Shown: piece by piece, positions 45,592-55,593 of the stretch
Layout: every line of letters begins with the position of its first letter
Numbering within the stretch: position 1 is the first letter of the stretch
Source: Allomuricauda sp. F6463D
GTDB lineage: Bacteria > Bacteroidota > Bacteroidia > Flavobacteriales > Flavobacteriaceae
Length of the DNA stretch: 64,000 nucleotides
Assembly: GCF_023015965.1 (NCBI RefSeq)
Contig: NZ_JALKAN010000002.1
Span: 1 to 64,000 of the forward strand
Reading direction: 5' to 3'
Translations under genes and position numbers: made by a program
The notes under the pieces: generated by a model
Told to the model about the DNA's origin: nothing
Database searches by the model: none
The model's input: the letters and a program-made list of their open reading frames with translations, nothing else

Positions 45592-46719
45592 TTAGTCTAC
45601 CTGGGCTGTATCGTCCAACTCAATATCAACACCTTCTTCCGTGTTGAATGCTTGCTCTTCAGTTTCATCAACCATCACAGTTTCTTTGAAAGTTTTTTGT
45701 TCTGCAAGCCAATTATTGTATTCCTCCTCGGTTTCAACTATAATCTTCAACTGCATATTATAGTGTGATTTTCCACATATCTTGTTACATAACAAAACAT
45801 AATCAAACTCCCATGGATCCGAGTTGGGTTTTCCTTCGGCAGCCCTTTGCGCCCTAATTGCGTTGGTTCGTTTTACCTTATCCACTACATCAGGATTCAA
45901 ACGCATTTCTTCCGTGGTTACCGTAGGCGTAAACGAAAACTGTGTAATCATTCCAGGGACACAGTTCATTTGCGCTCTAAAGTGAGGCATGTAAGCAGAG
46001 TGCAATACATCTTGAGACCTCATTTTAAAGTTTACTTTTCTTCCTACAGGCAAATGCAGTTCTTTTACTATGATATCATCCTCTGCATTAGGATCAGATT
46101 CATCCAATCCAAGTACATTGGCATTGGCAATATCAATCAATCGTACGTTGGCATCACCGAGTACATTATCTTCTCCTCCATATCTAGCAGTCCAACTAAA
46201 TTGTTGAGCGTAAAGCTCTACCACCAATGGATCATCATCCTCGTTGATATCCATGATATTGGTCCATGCATACAATCCCCAAAGTATTAAACCTGCCAAT
46301 ACGATTACAGGAATAATGGTCCAGATAAATTCCAATTTATCGTTATCCGCAAAAAAGAGTGCTTTTTGCCCCTTTTTACCTCTGTATTTGTAACCAAAAT
46401 AATGTAATAGAGCTTGGGTAATTGTTTGTACAAAGAAAATAATGGCCATAGACGCAAACATCAATTGGTCATATTCCGTACCATGTTCAGATGAGGCATC
46501 AGGCAATAATATCTTTCCATATTTAGCAAAACTAAAAATGGTTATCCCGTAAATAAAAATCAAGAAAATGAACAAAAGATAGCCATTGTACTTATTGTCA
46601 GAATCTGACGCTATCTCCGAGCGCTCTGTTTTAGTTTGCGATAATTCAAAAATCTTGGTCATCTGCCATATAGCAATCGCAACCAATACTAAAACAGTCA
46701 ATGTTAATAATGCAGTCAT
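45592..46719 (-). CDS. ctaC: Cytochrome c oxidase subunit II
   Basis: CuA-bearing subunit of 375 residues. Hydrophobic segments lie at about 1-20, 48-68, 90-112 and 130-152. The cupredoxin domain has the histidine in LHSAYMPHFRAQMNCVPGM and the CuA loop CNKICGKSHYNM. There is no fused cytochrome c domain, so it must take electrons from a separate carrier or from ActE/ActA. The SCO protein at 19.4-20.1 kb is the probable CuA metallochaperone. The C-terminus is acidic (ending DDTAQVD). ATG at 46719. Confidence 0.95.
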   Translation of the reverse strand: MTALLTLTVLVLVAIAIWQMTKIFELSQTKTERSEIASDSDNKYNGYLLFIFLIFIYGITIFSFAKYGKILLPDASSEHGTEYDQLMFASMAIIFFVQTITQALLHYFGYKYRGKKGQKALFFADNDKLEFIWTIIPVIVLAGLILWGLYAWTNIMDINEDDDPLVVELYAQQFSWTARYGGEDNVLGDANVRLIDIANANVLGLDESDPNAEDDIIVKELHLPVGRKVNFKMRSQDVLHSAYMPHFRAQMNCVPGMITQFSFTPTVTTEEMRLNPDVVDKVKRTNAIRAQRAAEGKPNSDPWEFDYVLLCNKICGKSHYNMQLKIIVETEEEYNNWLAEQKTFKETVMVDETEEQAFNTEEGVDIELDDTAQVD

Positions 46720-46747
46720 CGTTTATCTATCTAAGACTTAAATCGTA

Positions 46748-48082
46748 TTAATAATGAAAATGTCTACTCTCCTCTATAAATGGATTTCGTTTGGGCTGCA
46801 ATGGGGCTTTTGTCAAAGCAGTAAACACCCAGTACACAAATAATCCTCCAAAGAACAAAATACCGCCAATCTCAGGAAAACCAATATACCATTGGTCACC
46901 CACTGTTGCAGGCATAACCATATTATAAATATCTAAATAATGGCCGAAAAGAACCACAACACCGGTCATAATAACAAACCAGTTCACTCTTTTATAGTCA
47001 CTGTTCATAAGAACCAATAACGGGAAAACAAAGTTCAGCACCAACATTCCAAAGAATGGTAATTGATAATCTTGAAAACGAGCTATATAATAGGTTACCT
47101 CTTCGGGTATATTAGCATACCAAATAAGCATAAATTGTGAAAACCATAGATACGTCCAAAATATACTTATTCCGAACATGAACTTGGCCAAATCATGAAT
47201 ATGGCTATTGTTAACCTGCTCCAAATATCCTTTTGATTTTAAGTATACCGTTACCATAGCGATTACAGTAATTCCCGATACAAACATACTGGCAAATAAA
47301 TACCATCCAAACAATGTACTGAACCAATGTGGGTCCAAACTCATAATCCAATCCCAAGACATCATTGATTCGGAAATGAGATAGAATACCAAGAATGCCG
47401 CTGACCATCTAAAGTTCTTTACAAAGTTGCTATTGTCATCCGACTCATCTTGTGCCAAGGATAGTTTTCTTGAATGTTGACGGTAAAAAATCCATCCACC
47501 CAAGAAAATAGCAGCCCTGATCAAGAAAAATGTTGAATCCAAATATCCAGCTTTACCTTGTAATAATTTATCGTGAGCCACAGTTTCTGCATCCATCCAC
47601 ACAAACATATGGTTCATGTGCATGGTAGAAAGAAGCAAGATTACAAACACTATAATCCCGCCAGGGATCAAATAAGCTGTTATTCCTTCCATTACCCTGA
47701 ACAGCAATGGCGACCAACCAGCCTGTGCGGCACGTTGTATAGCGTAAAAAGCCAATACTCCCAAAGCTATCATAAAGAAAAAGAATGCAGCCACATAAAG
47801 TGCCGACCAAGGTCGGTTTTGCAACTGATGCAATAAATGTGTATCGTGAGAAGCATCATGCTCTTCGCCATGCGAAACCTCTGCGCCATGACCTTGTTCT
47901 TCTCCATTAACCACAGCTTCTTCTGCATGTCCACCGCCATGTCCATCGTCATGCGCTGCCACCATGGCCTTGGCTTCTTCCACTGTTGATGGAGCTGACA
48001 AAAAACCGATTGCCAAGAAAATAACTCCAAGCCCCATGGCAATGAAAGATCCTATTCTAAGTTTGTTTGAAAAGGTGTACAT
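46748..48082 (-). CDS. actF: Alternative complex III subunit ActF
   Basis: Integral membrane subunit of the quinol:cytochrome c oxidoreductase, 444 residues with about ten helices, homologous to the NrfD-like ActC fold but without quinol site certainty. After helix 1 there is a loop very rich in His, Gly and Glu (about 44-84; DDGHGGGHAEEA, HGEEHDASHDTHLLHQL), perhaps metal-binding. Helix motifs WNWI-like and SMMSWDWIMSLDPHWFSTLFGWY fit ActF. Positioned between actE and ctaC. ATG at 48082. Confidence 0.9.
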   Translation of the reverse strand: MYTFSNKLRIGSFIAMGLGVIFLAIGFLSAPSTVEEAKAMVAAHDDGHGGGHAEEAVVNGEEQGHGAEVSHGEEHDASHDTHLLHQLQNRPWSALYVAAFFFFMIALGVLAFYAIQRAAQAGWSPLLFRVMEGITAYLIPGGIIVFVILLLSTMHMNHMFVWMDAETVAHDKLLQGKAGYLDSTFFLIRAAIFLGGWIFYRQHSRKLSLAQDESDDNSNFVKNFRWSAAFLVFYLISESMMSWDWIMSLDPHWFSTLFGWYLFASMFVSGITVIAMVTVYLKSKGYLEQVNNSHIHDLAKFMFGISIFWTYLWFSQFMLIWYANIPEEVTYYIARFQDYQLPFFGMLVLNFVFPLLVLMNSDYKRVNWFVIMTGVVVLFGHYLDIYNMVMPATVGDQWYIGFPEIGGILFFGGLFVYWVFTALTKAPLQPKRNPFIEESRHFHY

Positions 48083-48099
48083 AGTCTATTCTTATCCTA

Positions 48100-48669
48100 T
48101 TATTTTGTTAGGTCTTCCTTTAATTTCATCACATATTCGGACACTTGCCACATTTCTTTTTCATTGGCGAACTGTGCGGCATATGACCCCATGGAGTTCA
48201 ACCCATAATAAATCGTGTGGTACGTAGTACCTACTGTAATATCTCTAGCCATGTCGGCATAGCTGGGAACACCCAATATTTTTTCTCTTTTTACAAGATT
48301 CCCTTGTCCGTCACCACTTGGACCGTGACAAACAGCACAGTAAATAGCATACAGCTCTGCACCTTTTGCCATATTATCTTCATGGTTCAAAGAATCCAAT
48401 GGACTTGTATTCAATCTTGCAAGTTCTTTACCTTCTGGAGTGTTTTCAAACTCATAGGGCATGTATCCTCTATTTATGGTTCCCTCTACAGGCAACAGGG
48501 CTACTGTGCCATCAGGAAACAACCCATTGTCAACTCCTTGATAGGTTTCATATCCTACAGGTTCGTACATGTTTGGCATGTATTGGTAGTTTGGACTGTT
48601 TTTATCTGCACAAGAAGCTGCAAACAGCACCAAGACCAAAGCAACACTTATTTTACCTAATTGCTTCAT
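48100..48669 (-). CDS. actE: Alternative complex III monohaem cytochrome c lipoprotein ActE
   Basis: Lipoprotein of 189 residues. The lipobox LFAASC gives Cys20 as lipidated residue. One haem motif, CAVCH (Cys111, Cys114, His115), lies in a small cytochrome c domain with a distal methionine likely in LNSMGSYAAQ. In the complex ActE accepts electrons from ActA and hands them on to the oxidase. Lies 18 bases after actD... and before actF in transcription order (actD stop and ATG 48669 are 5 bases apart). Signal length and lipobox agree with the start. Confidence 0.9.
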   Translation of the reverse strand: MKQLGKISVALVLVLFAASCADKNSPNYQYMPNMYEPVGYETYQGVDNGLFPDGTVALLPVEGTINRGYMPYEFENTPEGKELARLNTSPLDSLNHEDNMAKGAELYAIYCAVCHGPSGDGQGNLVKREKILGVPSYADMARDITVGTTYHTIYYGLNSMGSYAAQFANEKEMWQVSEYVMKLKEDLTK

Positions 48670-48673
48670 ATTA

Positions 48674-49201
48674 TTAAGACTCCTTTTCTGTAACTTTTAC
48701 TTCCACCGCACCTGTTTCCCATAACAAATCGGCAAGTTCTTGTTCGTTATCATGAATTCCCAACTCCATTAAAAAATGGTCATCAGTTGTTCGTTTATCA
48801 GGGTTTTCTGCTTTTTTAAACGGCCACATTCTACTTCTCAAATAGAAAGTGATTACCATCAAGTGGGCTGCAAAGAAAACCGTGAGCTCAAACATAATTG
48901 GCACAAAAGCGGGCATGTTTTCGATGTAGCTAAAGCTTGGCTTACCGCCAATATCTTGTGGCCAATCCTCAATCATGATAAAGTTCATCATAACAATAGC
49001 AACCGTTAATCCTAAACATCCGTAAAGGAAAGATGTAATTGCTATTCGGGTATCCGCCAGACCCATTGCCTTATCTAGACCATGTACTGGAAACGGTGTA
49101 TACACCTCCTCAATATGATGGTGCTCTGCCCTAACTTTTTTTACGGCATGCATCAACACATCGTCATCGTTGTAAAGTGCTTGTATAACTTTTGATGCCA
49201 T
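48674..49201 (-). CDS. actD: Alternative complex III subunit ActD (DUF3341)
   Basis: Membrane subunit of 175 residues with two helices (about 57-78 and 100-122) and an N-terminal cytoplasmic ferredoxin-like part (VIQALYNDDDVLMHAVKKV). DUF3341 is the ActD family. It holds the peripheral and membrane subunits of the complex together. 3 bases separate its ATG from the actC stop. The C-terminal tail is acidic. Confidence 0.92.
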   Translation of the reverse strand: MASKVIQALYNDDDVLMHAVKKVRAEHHHIEEVYTPFPVHGLDKAMGLADTRIAITSFLYGCLGLTVAIVMMNFIMIEDWPQDIGGKPSFSYIENMPAFVPIMFELTVFFAAHLMVITFYLRSRMWPFKKAENPDKRTTDDHFLMELGIHDNEQELADLLWETGAVEVKVTEKES

Positions 49202-49203
49202 GA

Positions 49204-50955
49204 TTATTTTTTATCGTTTAACAACTTTGCCTGACCTGCCCAATCGTCGCGTTGCGCACGACCAGGGAATGTTCCCGTAATGGAGTCCAGCAAATCATAT
49301 TCTTTTTCGGTCATCCTTGCAACCTGAGCGTAGGTATATATGCCAATTTCGTTCAAGGTACGCTCCATTTCCGGCCCAACACCTTTTATCTTTTTCAAAT
49401 CATCGGGTGTTTCGGTAACAGAATCAAAGGACCCAACGGCACTCAACAATTCAGACACACCCACTTTATCTCCTACAGTAGGTTTCACCTCTCCCATTAA
49501 AACATCATCCGTAATAATTTCATCTTTGCTCACCACTCTATTAACACCTTGTGGCATTTGGTACAACGGCTGACCAGAATCTCTCAACTTTTTATATTTC
49601 TCTCCAGATGCCTTCAAGATTGATTTTACTTCAGCTTGAGCGATTACCGGGAATGTTCTTGAATATAACAGGAACAGTACAAAGAAGAATCCGATAGTTC
49701 CGATAAAAATTCCAATATCCACGAACGTTGGCGAGAACATTGTCCAAGAAGATGGCAAGTAATCCCTATGCAATGAGGTTACGATAATTACGAAACGCTC
49801 GAACCACATCCCTATGTTCACCACAATAGAGATAAAGAATGAGAACATAATACTGGTTCGTAATTTTTTGAACCACATGAACTGTGGAGAGAACACATTA
49901 CAAGTCATCATGGACCAATATGCCCACCAATAAGGACCTGTAGCCCTGTTCAAGAATGCATATTGTTCATACTCCACACCGGAATACCAAGCAATAAACA
50001 ATTCTGTGATATAAGCACATCCCACGATAGAACCTGTAATCATGATTACAATATTCATCAATTCGATATGCTGTACTGTAATATACGCTTCTAAACTACA
50101 CACTTTACGCATGATAATCAAAAGCGTGTTCACCATGGCAAAACCAGAGAAAATTGCACCAGCAACAAAGTATGGTGGAAAAATAGTGGTATGCCATCCA
50201 GGAATCACCGATGTGGCAAAGTCAAAAGATACAATGGTATGTACAGAAAGTACCAGTGGTGTGGCCAAACCAGCCAATACCAAAGAAACTTCTTCAAAAC
50301 GCTGCCAATCTTTGGCTCTACCTGTCCAACCAAAGCTCAACAGGCTGTATATTTTCTTTTGGAAAGGCTTTACTGCCCTATCACGAATCATGGCAAAATC
50401 AGGCAAAAGACCTGTCCACCAAAACACCAAAGACACTGATAGATACGTTGAAATTGCAAAAACATCCCAAAGCAATGGTGAATTAAAGTTCACCCAAAGT
50501 GACCCAAATTGGTTAGGAATTGGAAGTACCCAGTATGCCAACCAAGGACGACCCATGTGAATAATTGGGAACAATCCTGCCTGAACCACCGAGAAAATGG
50601 TCATTGCCTCTGCAGAACGGTTAATTGCCATTCTCCATTTCTGACGGAACAGCAAAAGTACCGCTGAGATCAGTGTACCTGCGTGACCAATTCCCACCCA
50701 CCATACAAAGTTGGTGATATCCCAGGCCCAGTTAACGGTTCGGTTAAGACCCCAAACCCCAATACCTGTGGAAACGGTATAAATGATACATCCTAGACCC
50801 CAGAGGAATGCCACTAATGCGATGGTGAAAACAATCCACCATTGTTTATTGGCCTTTCCCTCAACCGGACGGGCAATGTCCACTGTTACATCGTGGTATC
50901 CTTTGTCTCCGACCACTAAGGGCTTTCGAATAGGTGCTTCGTAATGCGACGCCAT
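49204..50955 (-). CDS. actC: Alternative complex III quinol-binding subunit ActC with C-terminal HhH domain
   Basis: NrfD-like membrane subunit (583 residues) that oxidises menaquinol. About ten helices span 1-455, with WWVGIGHAGTLISAVLLLF and HVTIVSFDFATSVIPGWHTT-like segments typical of ActC. Family members are usually about 450-480 residues. Here a further 110 residues follow: a linker, then about 515-583 a helix-hairpin-helix type domain with LKKIKGVGPEMERTLNEIGI, TYAQVARMTEKE and GRAQRDDWAGQAKLL. This small domain is known as a tail of NuoE, L21 and other proteins. There is no frameshift: the frame is continuous. ATG at 50955. Confidence 0.9.
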   Translation of the reverse strand: MASHYEAPIRKPLVVGDKGYHDVTVDIARPVEGKANKQWWIVFTIALVAFLWGLGCIIYTVSTGIGVWGLNRTVNWAWDITNFVWWVGIGHAGTLISAVLLLFRQKWRMAINRSAEAMTIFSVVQAGLFPIIHMGRPWLAYWVLPIPNQFGSLWVNFNSPLLWDVFAISTYLSVSLVFWWTGLLPDFAMIRDRAVKPFQKKIYSLLSFGWTGRAKDWQRFEEVSLVLAGLATPLVLSVHTIVSFDFATSVIPGWHTTIFPPYFVAGAIFSGFAMVNTLLIIMRKVCSLEAYITVQHIELMNIVIMITGSIVGCAYITELFIAWYSGVEYEQYAFLNRATGPYWWAYWSMMTCNVFSPQFMWFKKLRTSIMFSFFISIVVNIGMWFERFVIIVTSLHRDYLPSSWTMFSPTFVDIGIFIGTIGFFFVLFLLYSRTFPVIAQAEVKSILKASGEKYKKLRDSGQPLYQMPQGVNRVVSKDEIITDDVLMGEVKPTVGDKVGVSELLSAVGSFDSVTETPDDLKKIKGVGPEMERTLNEIGIYTYAQVARMTEKEYDLLDSITGTFPGRAQRDDWAGQAKLLNDKK

Positions 50956-50989
50956 AATTTATCTTCTAGTTACTTCTTTTTTTTATTGA

Positions 50990-53900
50990 TTAAGCCTCGT
51001 TGGTGTTTCTAACTTTTACACGATAGAAAACATTTGGTTTTGTTCCTACATGCTCCAACAAATGGTACATTCTATCATCTTCCTTCAACTCCGCCACTTT
51101 ACTATCTTGATCATTGATATCCCCAAACACCATTGCACCACTGCTACAAGCTGCAGAACAGGCTGTTTGGAACTCACCATCTTTTATAACTCTTCCATCC
51201 CTCTTAGCATCCAAAATGGTCTTTTGCGTCATTTGGATACACATGGAGCATTTCTCCATTACACCTCTTGACCTAACATTTACATCAGGGTTAAGTACCA
51301 TTTTACCCAAATCGTTGTTCATGTTAAAATCAAACTCATCGTTGTCACTGTACAAGAACCAGTTGAACCTACGTACTTTGTACGGACAGTTGTTAGCACA
51401 ATATCTTGTACCCACACAACGGTTATATGCCATGTGATTTTGTCCTTGTCTACTGTGAGATGTAGCTGCCACCGGACAAACAGTCTCACAAGGAGCATGA
51501 TTACAGTGTTGGCACATTACAGGCTGAAATGCTACTTGTGGATTGGCAGATGGATCTTCCATTTCCCTAAATCCTCCAAGTGAACCATTATCTCCCCAAA
51601 GACCATCCATATTCTCTTTCTTCTGATTATCCCCTTCAAAGGTTTCTTCGGAAGAATAATATCTATCAATTCGCAACCAGTGCATATCTCTAGAGCGACG
51701 TATTTCGAGCTTTCCTACCACAGGAACATTATTCTCGGCATGACAAGCGATTACACATGCACCACAACCGGTACAAGCGTTCAAGTCTATGGACAAGTTA
51801 AAATGATGTCCTATACTTCTATCAAATTCATCCCACAAATCAGCATCTGGAGAGGTAACTGGTATCTCATTGTGATTAAGGGTCACCTGCGGCATATGGT
51901 TCCATTCCGTATGATCTTTGGTATTGAAAATCTCCAAGGTAGTTTCCTTGATGATATCACCCCTGCCCATTAATGTCTTTTGCGATTGCACACAAGCAAA
52001 CTCATGGACACCAGAAGCTTTTTCAACAGCTACAGATTGTACATCGGAGAAATTGCTATACAAAGTATAAGCATTGACTCCCGTTGCCATTTCTTCTTGC
52101 ATTCCAGCTTGTTTACCGTAACCAAAAGATAGCCCAACAGTTCCCACTGCCTGACCCGGCTGTACGATAACAGGAATATTATCCAAGACTTTTCCGTCTA
52201 CGGTAAGGTTCACATAATTTCCATTAAGACCTCCATCAGCCTCAATTGTATTCTCCAACCCCCAAGTTTCGGCGTCAGCTTTGGAAACAGTTACATAGTT
52301 GTCCCAAGAAACCCTTGAAATAGGGTCTGGAAACTCTTGCAACCATGGATTATTGGCCTGACGACCATCTCCCATCCCAACTTTGGAATAAAATACCAAC
52401 TCAGTACCTGGACTTGTTGAATTGACCAAGGCGCGAATTGCCGAGGCAATTGGTACAATTTCTGGCTGTTCTATTCCTGAATCAGAATTAGTAGACCCCT
52501 GATTAGCATCCTCAACATTTGTTATGGCAGCTTCAAAGACACCATCTTGCAACGCTTTGTTCCAAGAGCCTCCTTGCAACACATCCGCATTCCAAGTCTC
52601 CTTAATATATTCGTAATATGTTTTCTCTACACCCATCCATGTTAAAAGTGCTGTTTGAAACTGTTTTGTATCAAACAACTCACGAATCGCAGGCTGCATT
52701 AAACTATATTGTCCTTTTTTAAATTCGGCATCACCCCAAGACTCCAAATAATGTGAAGCCGCAGCAACGTAATCCGATGACTGGGCGGTTTCGTCATTTA
52801 TGTAAGCAAAGTCCACCGAAACATCTACTTGCTCAAGACCGGAAAGAAACTCCTCGGGATTTGGCAAAGTATACATAGGATTAACCCCATCCATGATCAA
52901 TGCTCCTACTCGACCTGCATTCATATCAGCAATTAATTTGCCGACTTTTGCAGTATCACCTTGACGCACATATTTTGGTTGTTCAGCATCAAAAGCTTCA
53001 CTTCCCAATAACTTATTGATGGCCAATACAACTGTCTGTGCATTCTCGTCGTTAAGACCACTCACCACTACAGCTTTACTACCAGCCTTTTTAATTTCGG
53101 CAGCTACCTTATCCACAGCTTCATCAACATCAGATGTTCCACCACCAACATTACTACCATTTAACTTGCCATACAATTTGGCCAGCGCAATCTTTTGCTG
53201 GGTAGGTGTCATTGGATATCGCTTATCGGCATTAGCACCAGTCAGTGACATATTGGATTCCAACTGTACATGCCTGGACATTTTCCCATCCTTTGGGATA
53301 CGACCTTTGGCATAGCCAGTGTCATAACCCCCTCCTTGCCAATCACCAAGAAAATCTGCCCCAAAAGAAACAATTAGATCAGCTTTCTCAAAATCGTAAT
53401 CCGCCAAGGCTCGTTCACCGTAAGCTTTAGTAAATGCATTTAAAGCAGCATCTTCAGAAATTGCATCGTAAACCACATGATTTACATTTTCACCATAAGA
53501 TGCTTTAAATTCAGAAATCAATTTTGTAGTGGAAGGGCTAGCGTAGGTCTGCGTCAACAACACCACTTGCTTACTGGAACCCTTCAAGGCATTCAATTTA
53601 GCAGTAACGGCAGCATCTAAAACATTCCACTCCACTGGCTCCCCATTTGCCATAGGTCCCTGCACTCTTTTACTGTCATACAAAGACAATACAGAGGCCT
53701 GCACTCTGGCATTGGCACCGCCGTTTATTTTGGCAACGGTATTATTTTCAATCTTGATAGGCCTTCCTTCCCTAGTTTTTACCAAAATACTGGCAAAATC
53801 AAAACCATCCGCAATAGTAGTGGCGTAGTAGTTGGACACACCAGGAACAATGTTGTCCGGCTGAACCACATAAGGAATGGATTTACGAACAGGACCTTCA

Positions 53901-54112
53901 CATGCCGCAACAGTAGCAGCGGCCGTACTGAAACCTACATACTTCAAGAAATCCCTTCGAGATGTATTGGAGGCAGACAAATTTTCCTTGTCCCCCAAAA
54001 ACTCATCAACGGGAATCTCCTCTGTAAACTCGTTGTTTCTTAGCGCCTCAACAATGGAATCGTTCGGATTCAACTCCGCTTCACTTTTCCAATATTTTTT
54101 GTTTGATGCCAT
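50990..54112 (-). CDS. actB: Alternative complex III iron-sulfur subunit ActB
   Basis: Peripheral periplasmic subunit of 1040 residues. Residues 52-57 form a twin-arginine motif (RRDFLK) followed by a hydrophobic stretch ending VAAC, so it is folded in the cytoplasm and exported by Tat; Cys71 may also be lipidated. The molybdopterin oxidoreductase-like part (about 80-740) lacks a clear Mo ligand, as expected in ActB. The ferredoxin-like part (about 760-1040) has cysteine clusters CTGCGACVIACHAENNVP, CQHCNHAPCETVCPVAA, CVGTRYCANNCPYKVRRFNW and CSMCIQMTQK ... ACSAACSSGA, giving three [4Fe-4S] and one [3Fe-4S] by family. ATG at 54112. Confidence 0.94.
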   Translation of the reverse strand: MASNKKYWKSEAELNPNDSIVEALRNNEFTEEIPVDEFLGDKENLSASNTSRRDFLKYVGFSTAAATVAACEGPVRKSIPYVVQPDNIVPGVSNYYATTIADGFDFASILVKTREGRPIKIENNTVAKINGGANARVQASVLSLYDSKRVQGPMANGEPVEWNVLDAAVTAKLNALKGSSKQVVLLTQTYASPSTTKLISEFKASYGENVNHVVYDAISEDAALNAFTKAYGERALADYDFEKADLIVSFGADFLGDWQGGGYDTGYAKGRIPKDGKMSRHVQLESNMSLTGANADKRYPMTPTQQKIALAKLYGKLNGSNVGGGTSDVDEAVDKVAAEIKKAGSKAVVVSGLNDENAQTVVLAINKLLGSEAFDAEQPKYVRQGDTAKVGKLIADMNAGRVGALIMDGVNPMYTLPNPEEFLSGLEQVDVSVDFAYINDETAQSSDYVAAASHYLESWGDAEFKKGQYSLMQPAIRELFDTKQFQTALLTWMGVEKTYYEYIKETWNADVLQGGSWNKALQDGVFEAAITNVEDANQGSTNSDSGIEQPEIVPIASAIRALVNSTSPGTELVFYSKVGMGDGRQANNPWLQEFPDPISRVSWDNYVTVSKADAETWGLENTIEADGGLNGNYVNLTVDGKVLDNIPVIVQPGQAVGTVGLSFGYGKQAGMQEEMATGVNAYTLYSNFSDVQSVAVEKASGVHEFACVQSQKTLMGRGDIIKETTLEIFNTKDHTEWNHMPQVTLNHNEIPVTSPDADLWDEFDRSIGHHFNLSIDLNACTGCGACVIACHAENNVPVVGKLEIRRSRDMHWLRIDRYYSSEETFEGDNQKKENMDGLWGDNGSLGGFREMEDPSANPQVAFQPVMCQHCNHAPCETVCPVAATSHSRQGQNHMAYNRCVGTRYCANNCPYKVRRFNWFLYSDNDEFDFNMNNDLGKMVLNPDVNVRSRGVMEKCSMCIQMTQKTILDAKRDGRVIKDGEFQTACSAACSSGAMVFGDINDQDSKVAELKEDDRMYHLLEHVGTKPNVFYRVKVRNTNEA

Positions 54113-54144
54113 ACGATATATCTGAGATTATCTTCTTTTAATTC

Positions 54145-55512
54145 TTAATAGTGACATTTTCCACACTCCAAACCACCCATCATTGCAGCGGTCAATTTCT
54201 CAACACCATACTTTTTGGACAATTCCTCATGGATTGCCTCATAGTACGCATTACCCTCAACCTTAACATCGGTCTCACGGTGACAGTTTACACACCAACC
54301 CATAGTTAATGGAGAGAATTGCTCAACAACTTCCATTTCCTCTACCGGACCATGACAGGTCTGACATTCTATTCCAGCAACGGATACGTGCTGAGAGTGA
54401 TTGAAATAAGCAAAATCAGGTAAATTATGTATTCTCACCCATTCTACAGGTTGCGAATCCCCGGTATAACTTTGATTTTCCTCATCCCATCCAACGGCCT
54501 TGTACAACTTTTTAATTTCACCTGTATAAAATTCATTGGTATGCCCAGCAGCTAAATCTTCTGCAGACGGCCCCTCCGGATTACCTGCATATTCATATAT
54601 AGACTTATGACAGTTCATACAAACGTTAAGCGAAGGAATGCCTGATGTCTTAGAAACTCTTGCTGAAGAGTGACAATACTTACAATCTATCTTATTGTCA
54701 CCAGCATGTATTTTATGTGAAAAGTGTATAGGCTGCACAGGAGCATATCCTTGGTCCACCCCTACTTGCATCATCCATCCATAAGCAAAGTATGCACTTG
54801 CCAGAAGCAAGAACACAACACTCACCATCACTAAAAATTGATTTTGAACAAACGCCTTCCACAACGGTAAACGTTTTGCTTTCTCTTGCTCCAGAACAAC
54901 ACCATTTGCTTCAGCGATTCTTCTCAAGGTCTTGTTCACCAAAACCAACATTATAACCAACAGGCCAAACACCAGAACCAGCGCACCCAATATAACCTCA
55001 TTGGATATTCCAGAACCAGAACCCGATGATTCACCTCCAGCAGCAGTTGCAGCAGTAGCAGCAGCCGGCGCAGGTGGCGGGGCAGCGGTATAAGCCAAAA
55101 TATCATCGATATCTTGATCGGACAACGTTGGAAAAGGCGTCATTGCCGCTTGATTATACTCCGCATAAATTTTGTTGGCATAAGTATCTCCAGAAGCGAT
55201 CATTGCAGGACTATTTTTAATCCATTCATAAATCCACTCCTTGTCCAATCCTTCATCCTCAGCTAACCTAGCCTCTACATTAGCCAATGCAGGACCGGTC
55301 ATTTTACGCTCCATGGCATGGCATGCCGCACAATTCTGATTAAAAAGCTGTTTTCCATTCACTGGGTCGCCCCCAGTAGCTGGCTCCTCCGTAGCCACCT
55401 CGGCAACGGCTTCGACTTCTTCCTGTGCATAAAAAGGTGCGGAATACAGTAGGAGGGTTAAACCTAAAACTTTAGAAAATAGATGGCGGTATAAAACCTT
55501 TTTCATATTCAT
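54145..55512 (-). CDS. actA: Alternative complex III multihaem cytochrome c ActA
   Basis: Multihaem subunit (455 residues), first gene of the operon. Order: signal peptide or helix (1-30); a monohaem cytochrome c domain with CAACH (Cys61, Cys64, His65); a Pro/Ala-rich linker; two helices (about 170-190 and 220-242); then five haem motifs CKYCH, CMNCH, CQTCH, CVNCH and a final CGKCH at the extreme C-terminus. That is six CxxCH in all, one more than the five of the core ActA fold. ActA accepts electrons from the ActB clusters and passes them to ActE. A TACTTTTG box (55594-55601) lies 82 bases upstream of the ATG; no -33 TTG is seen. A second ATG (55506) is possible. Confidence 0.92.
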   Translation of the reverse strand: MNMKKVLYRHLFSKVLGLTLLLYSAPFYAQEEVEAVAEVATEEPATGGDPVNGKQLFNQNCAACHAMERKMTGPALANVEARLAEDEGLDKEWIYEWIKNSPAMIASGDTYANKIYAEYNQAAMTPFPTLSDQDIDDILAYTAAPPPAPAAATAATAAGGESSGSGSGISNEVILGALVLVFGLLVIMLVLVNKTLRRIAEANGVVLEQEKAKRLPLWKAFVQNQFLVMVSVVFLLLASAYFAYGWMMQVGVDQGYAPVQPIHFSHKIHAGDNKIDCKYCHSSARVSKTSGIPSLNVCMNCHKSIYEYAGNPEGPSAEDLAAGHTNEFYTGEIKKLYKAVGWDEENQSYTGDSQPVEWVRIHNLPDFAYFNHSQHVSVAGIECQTCHGPVEEMEVVEQFSPLTMGWCVNCHRETDVKVEGNAYYEAIHEELSKKYGVEKLTAAMMGGLECGKCHY

Positions 55513-55593
55513 TAAATTTCTATCGAAATCTTTGGCATGATTCTTTCTATTGAGTTTGAGAGCAATAGCTTTTTACCCTACCAAGAATGGCAA

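Noticed and set aside
51050..53430. Plus-strand frames opposite actB
   Set aside because: actB is continuous with conserved cysteine motifs; the plus frames have no features.
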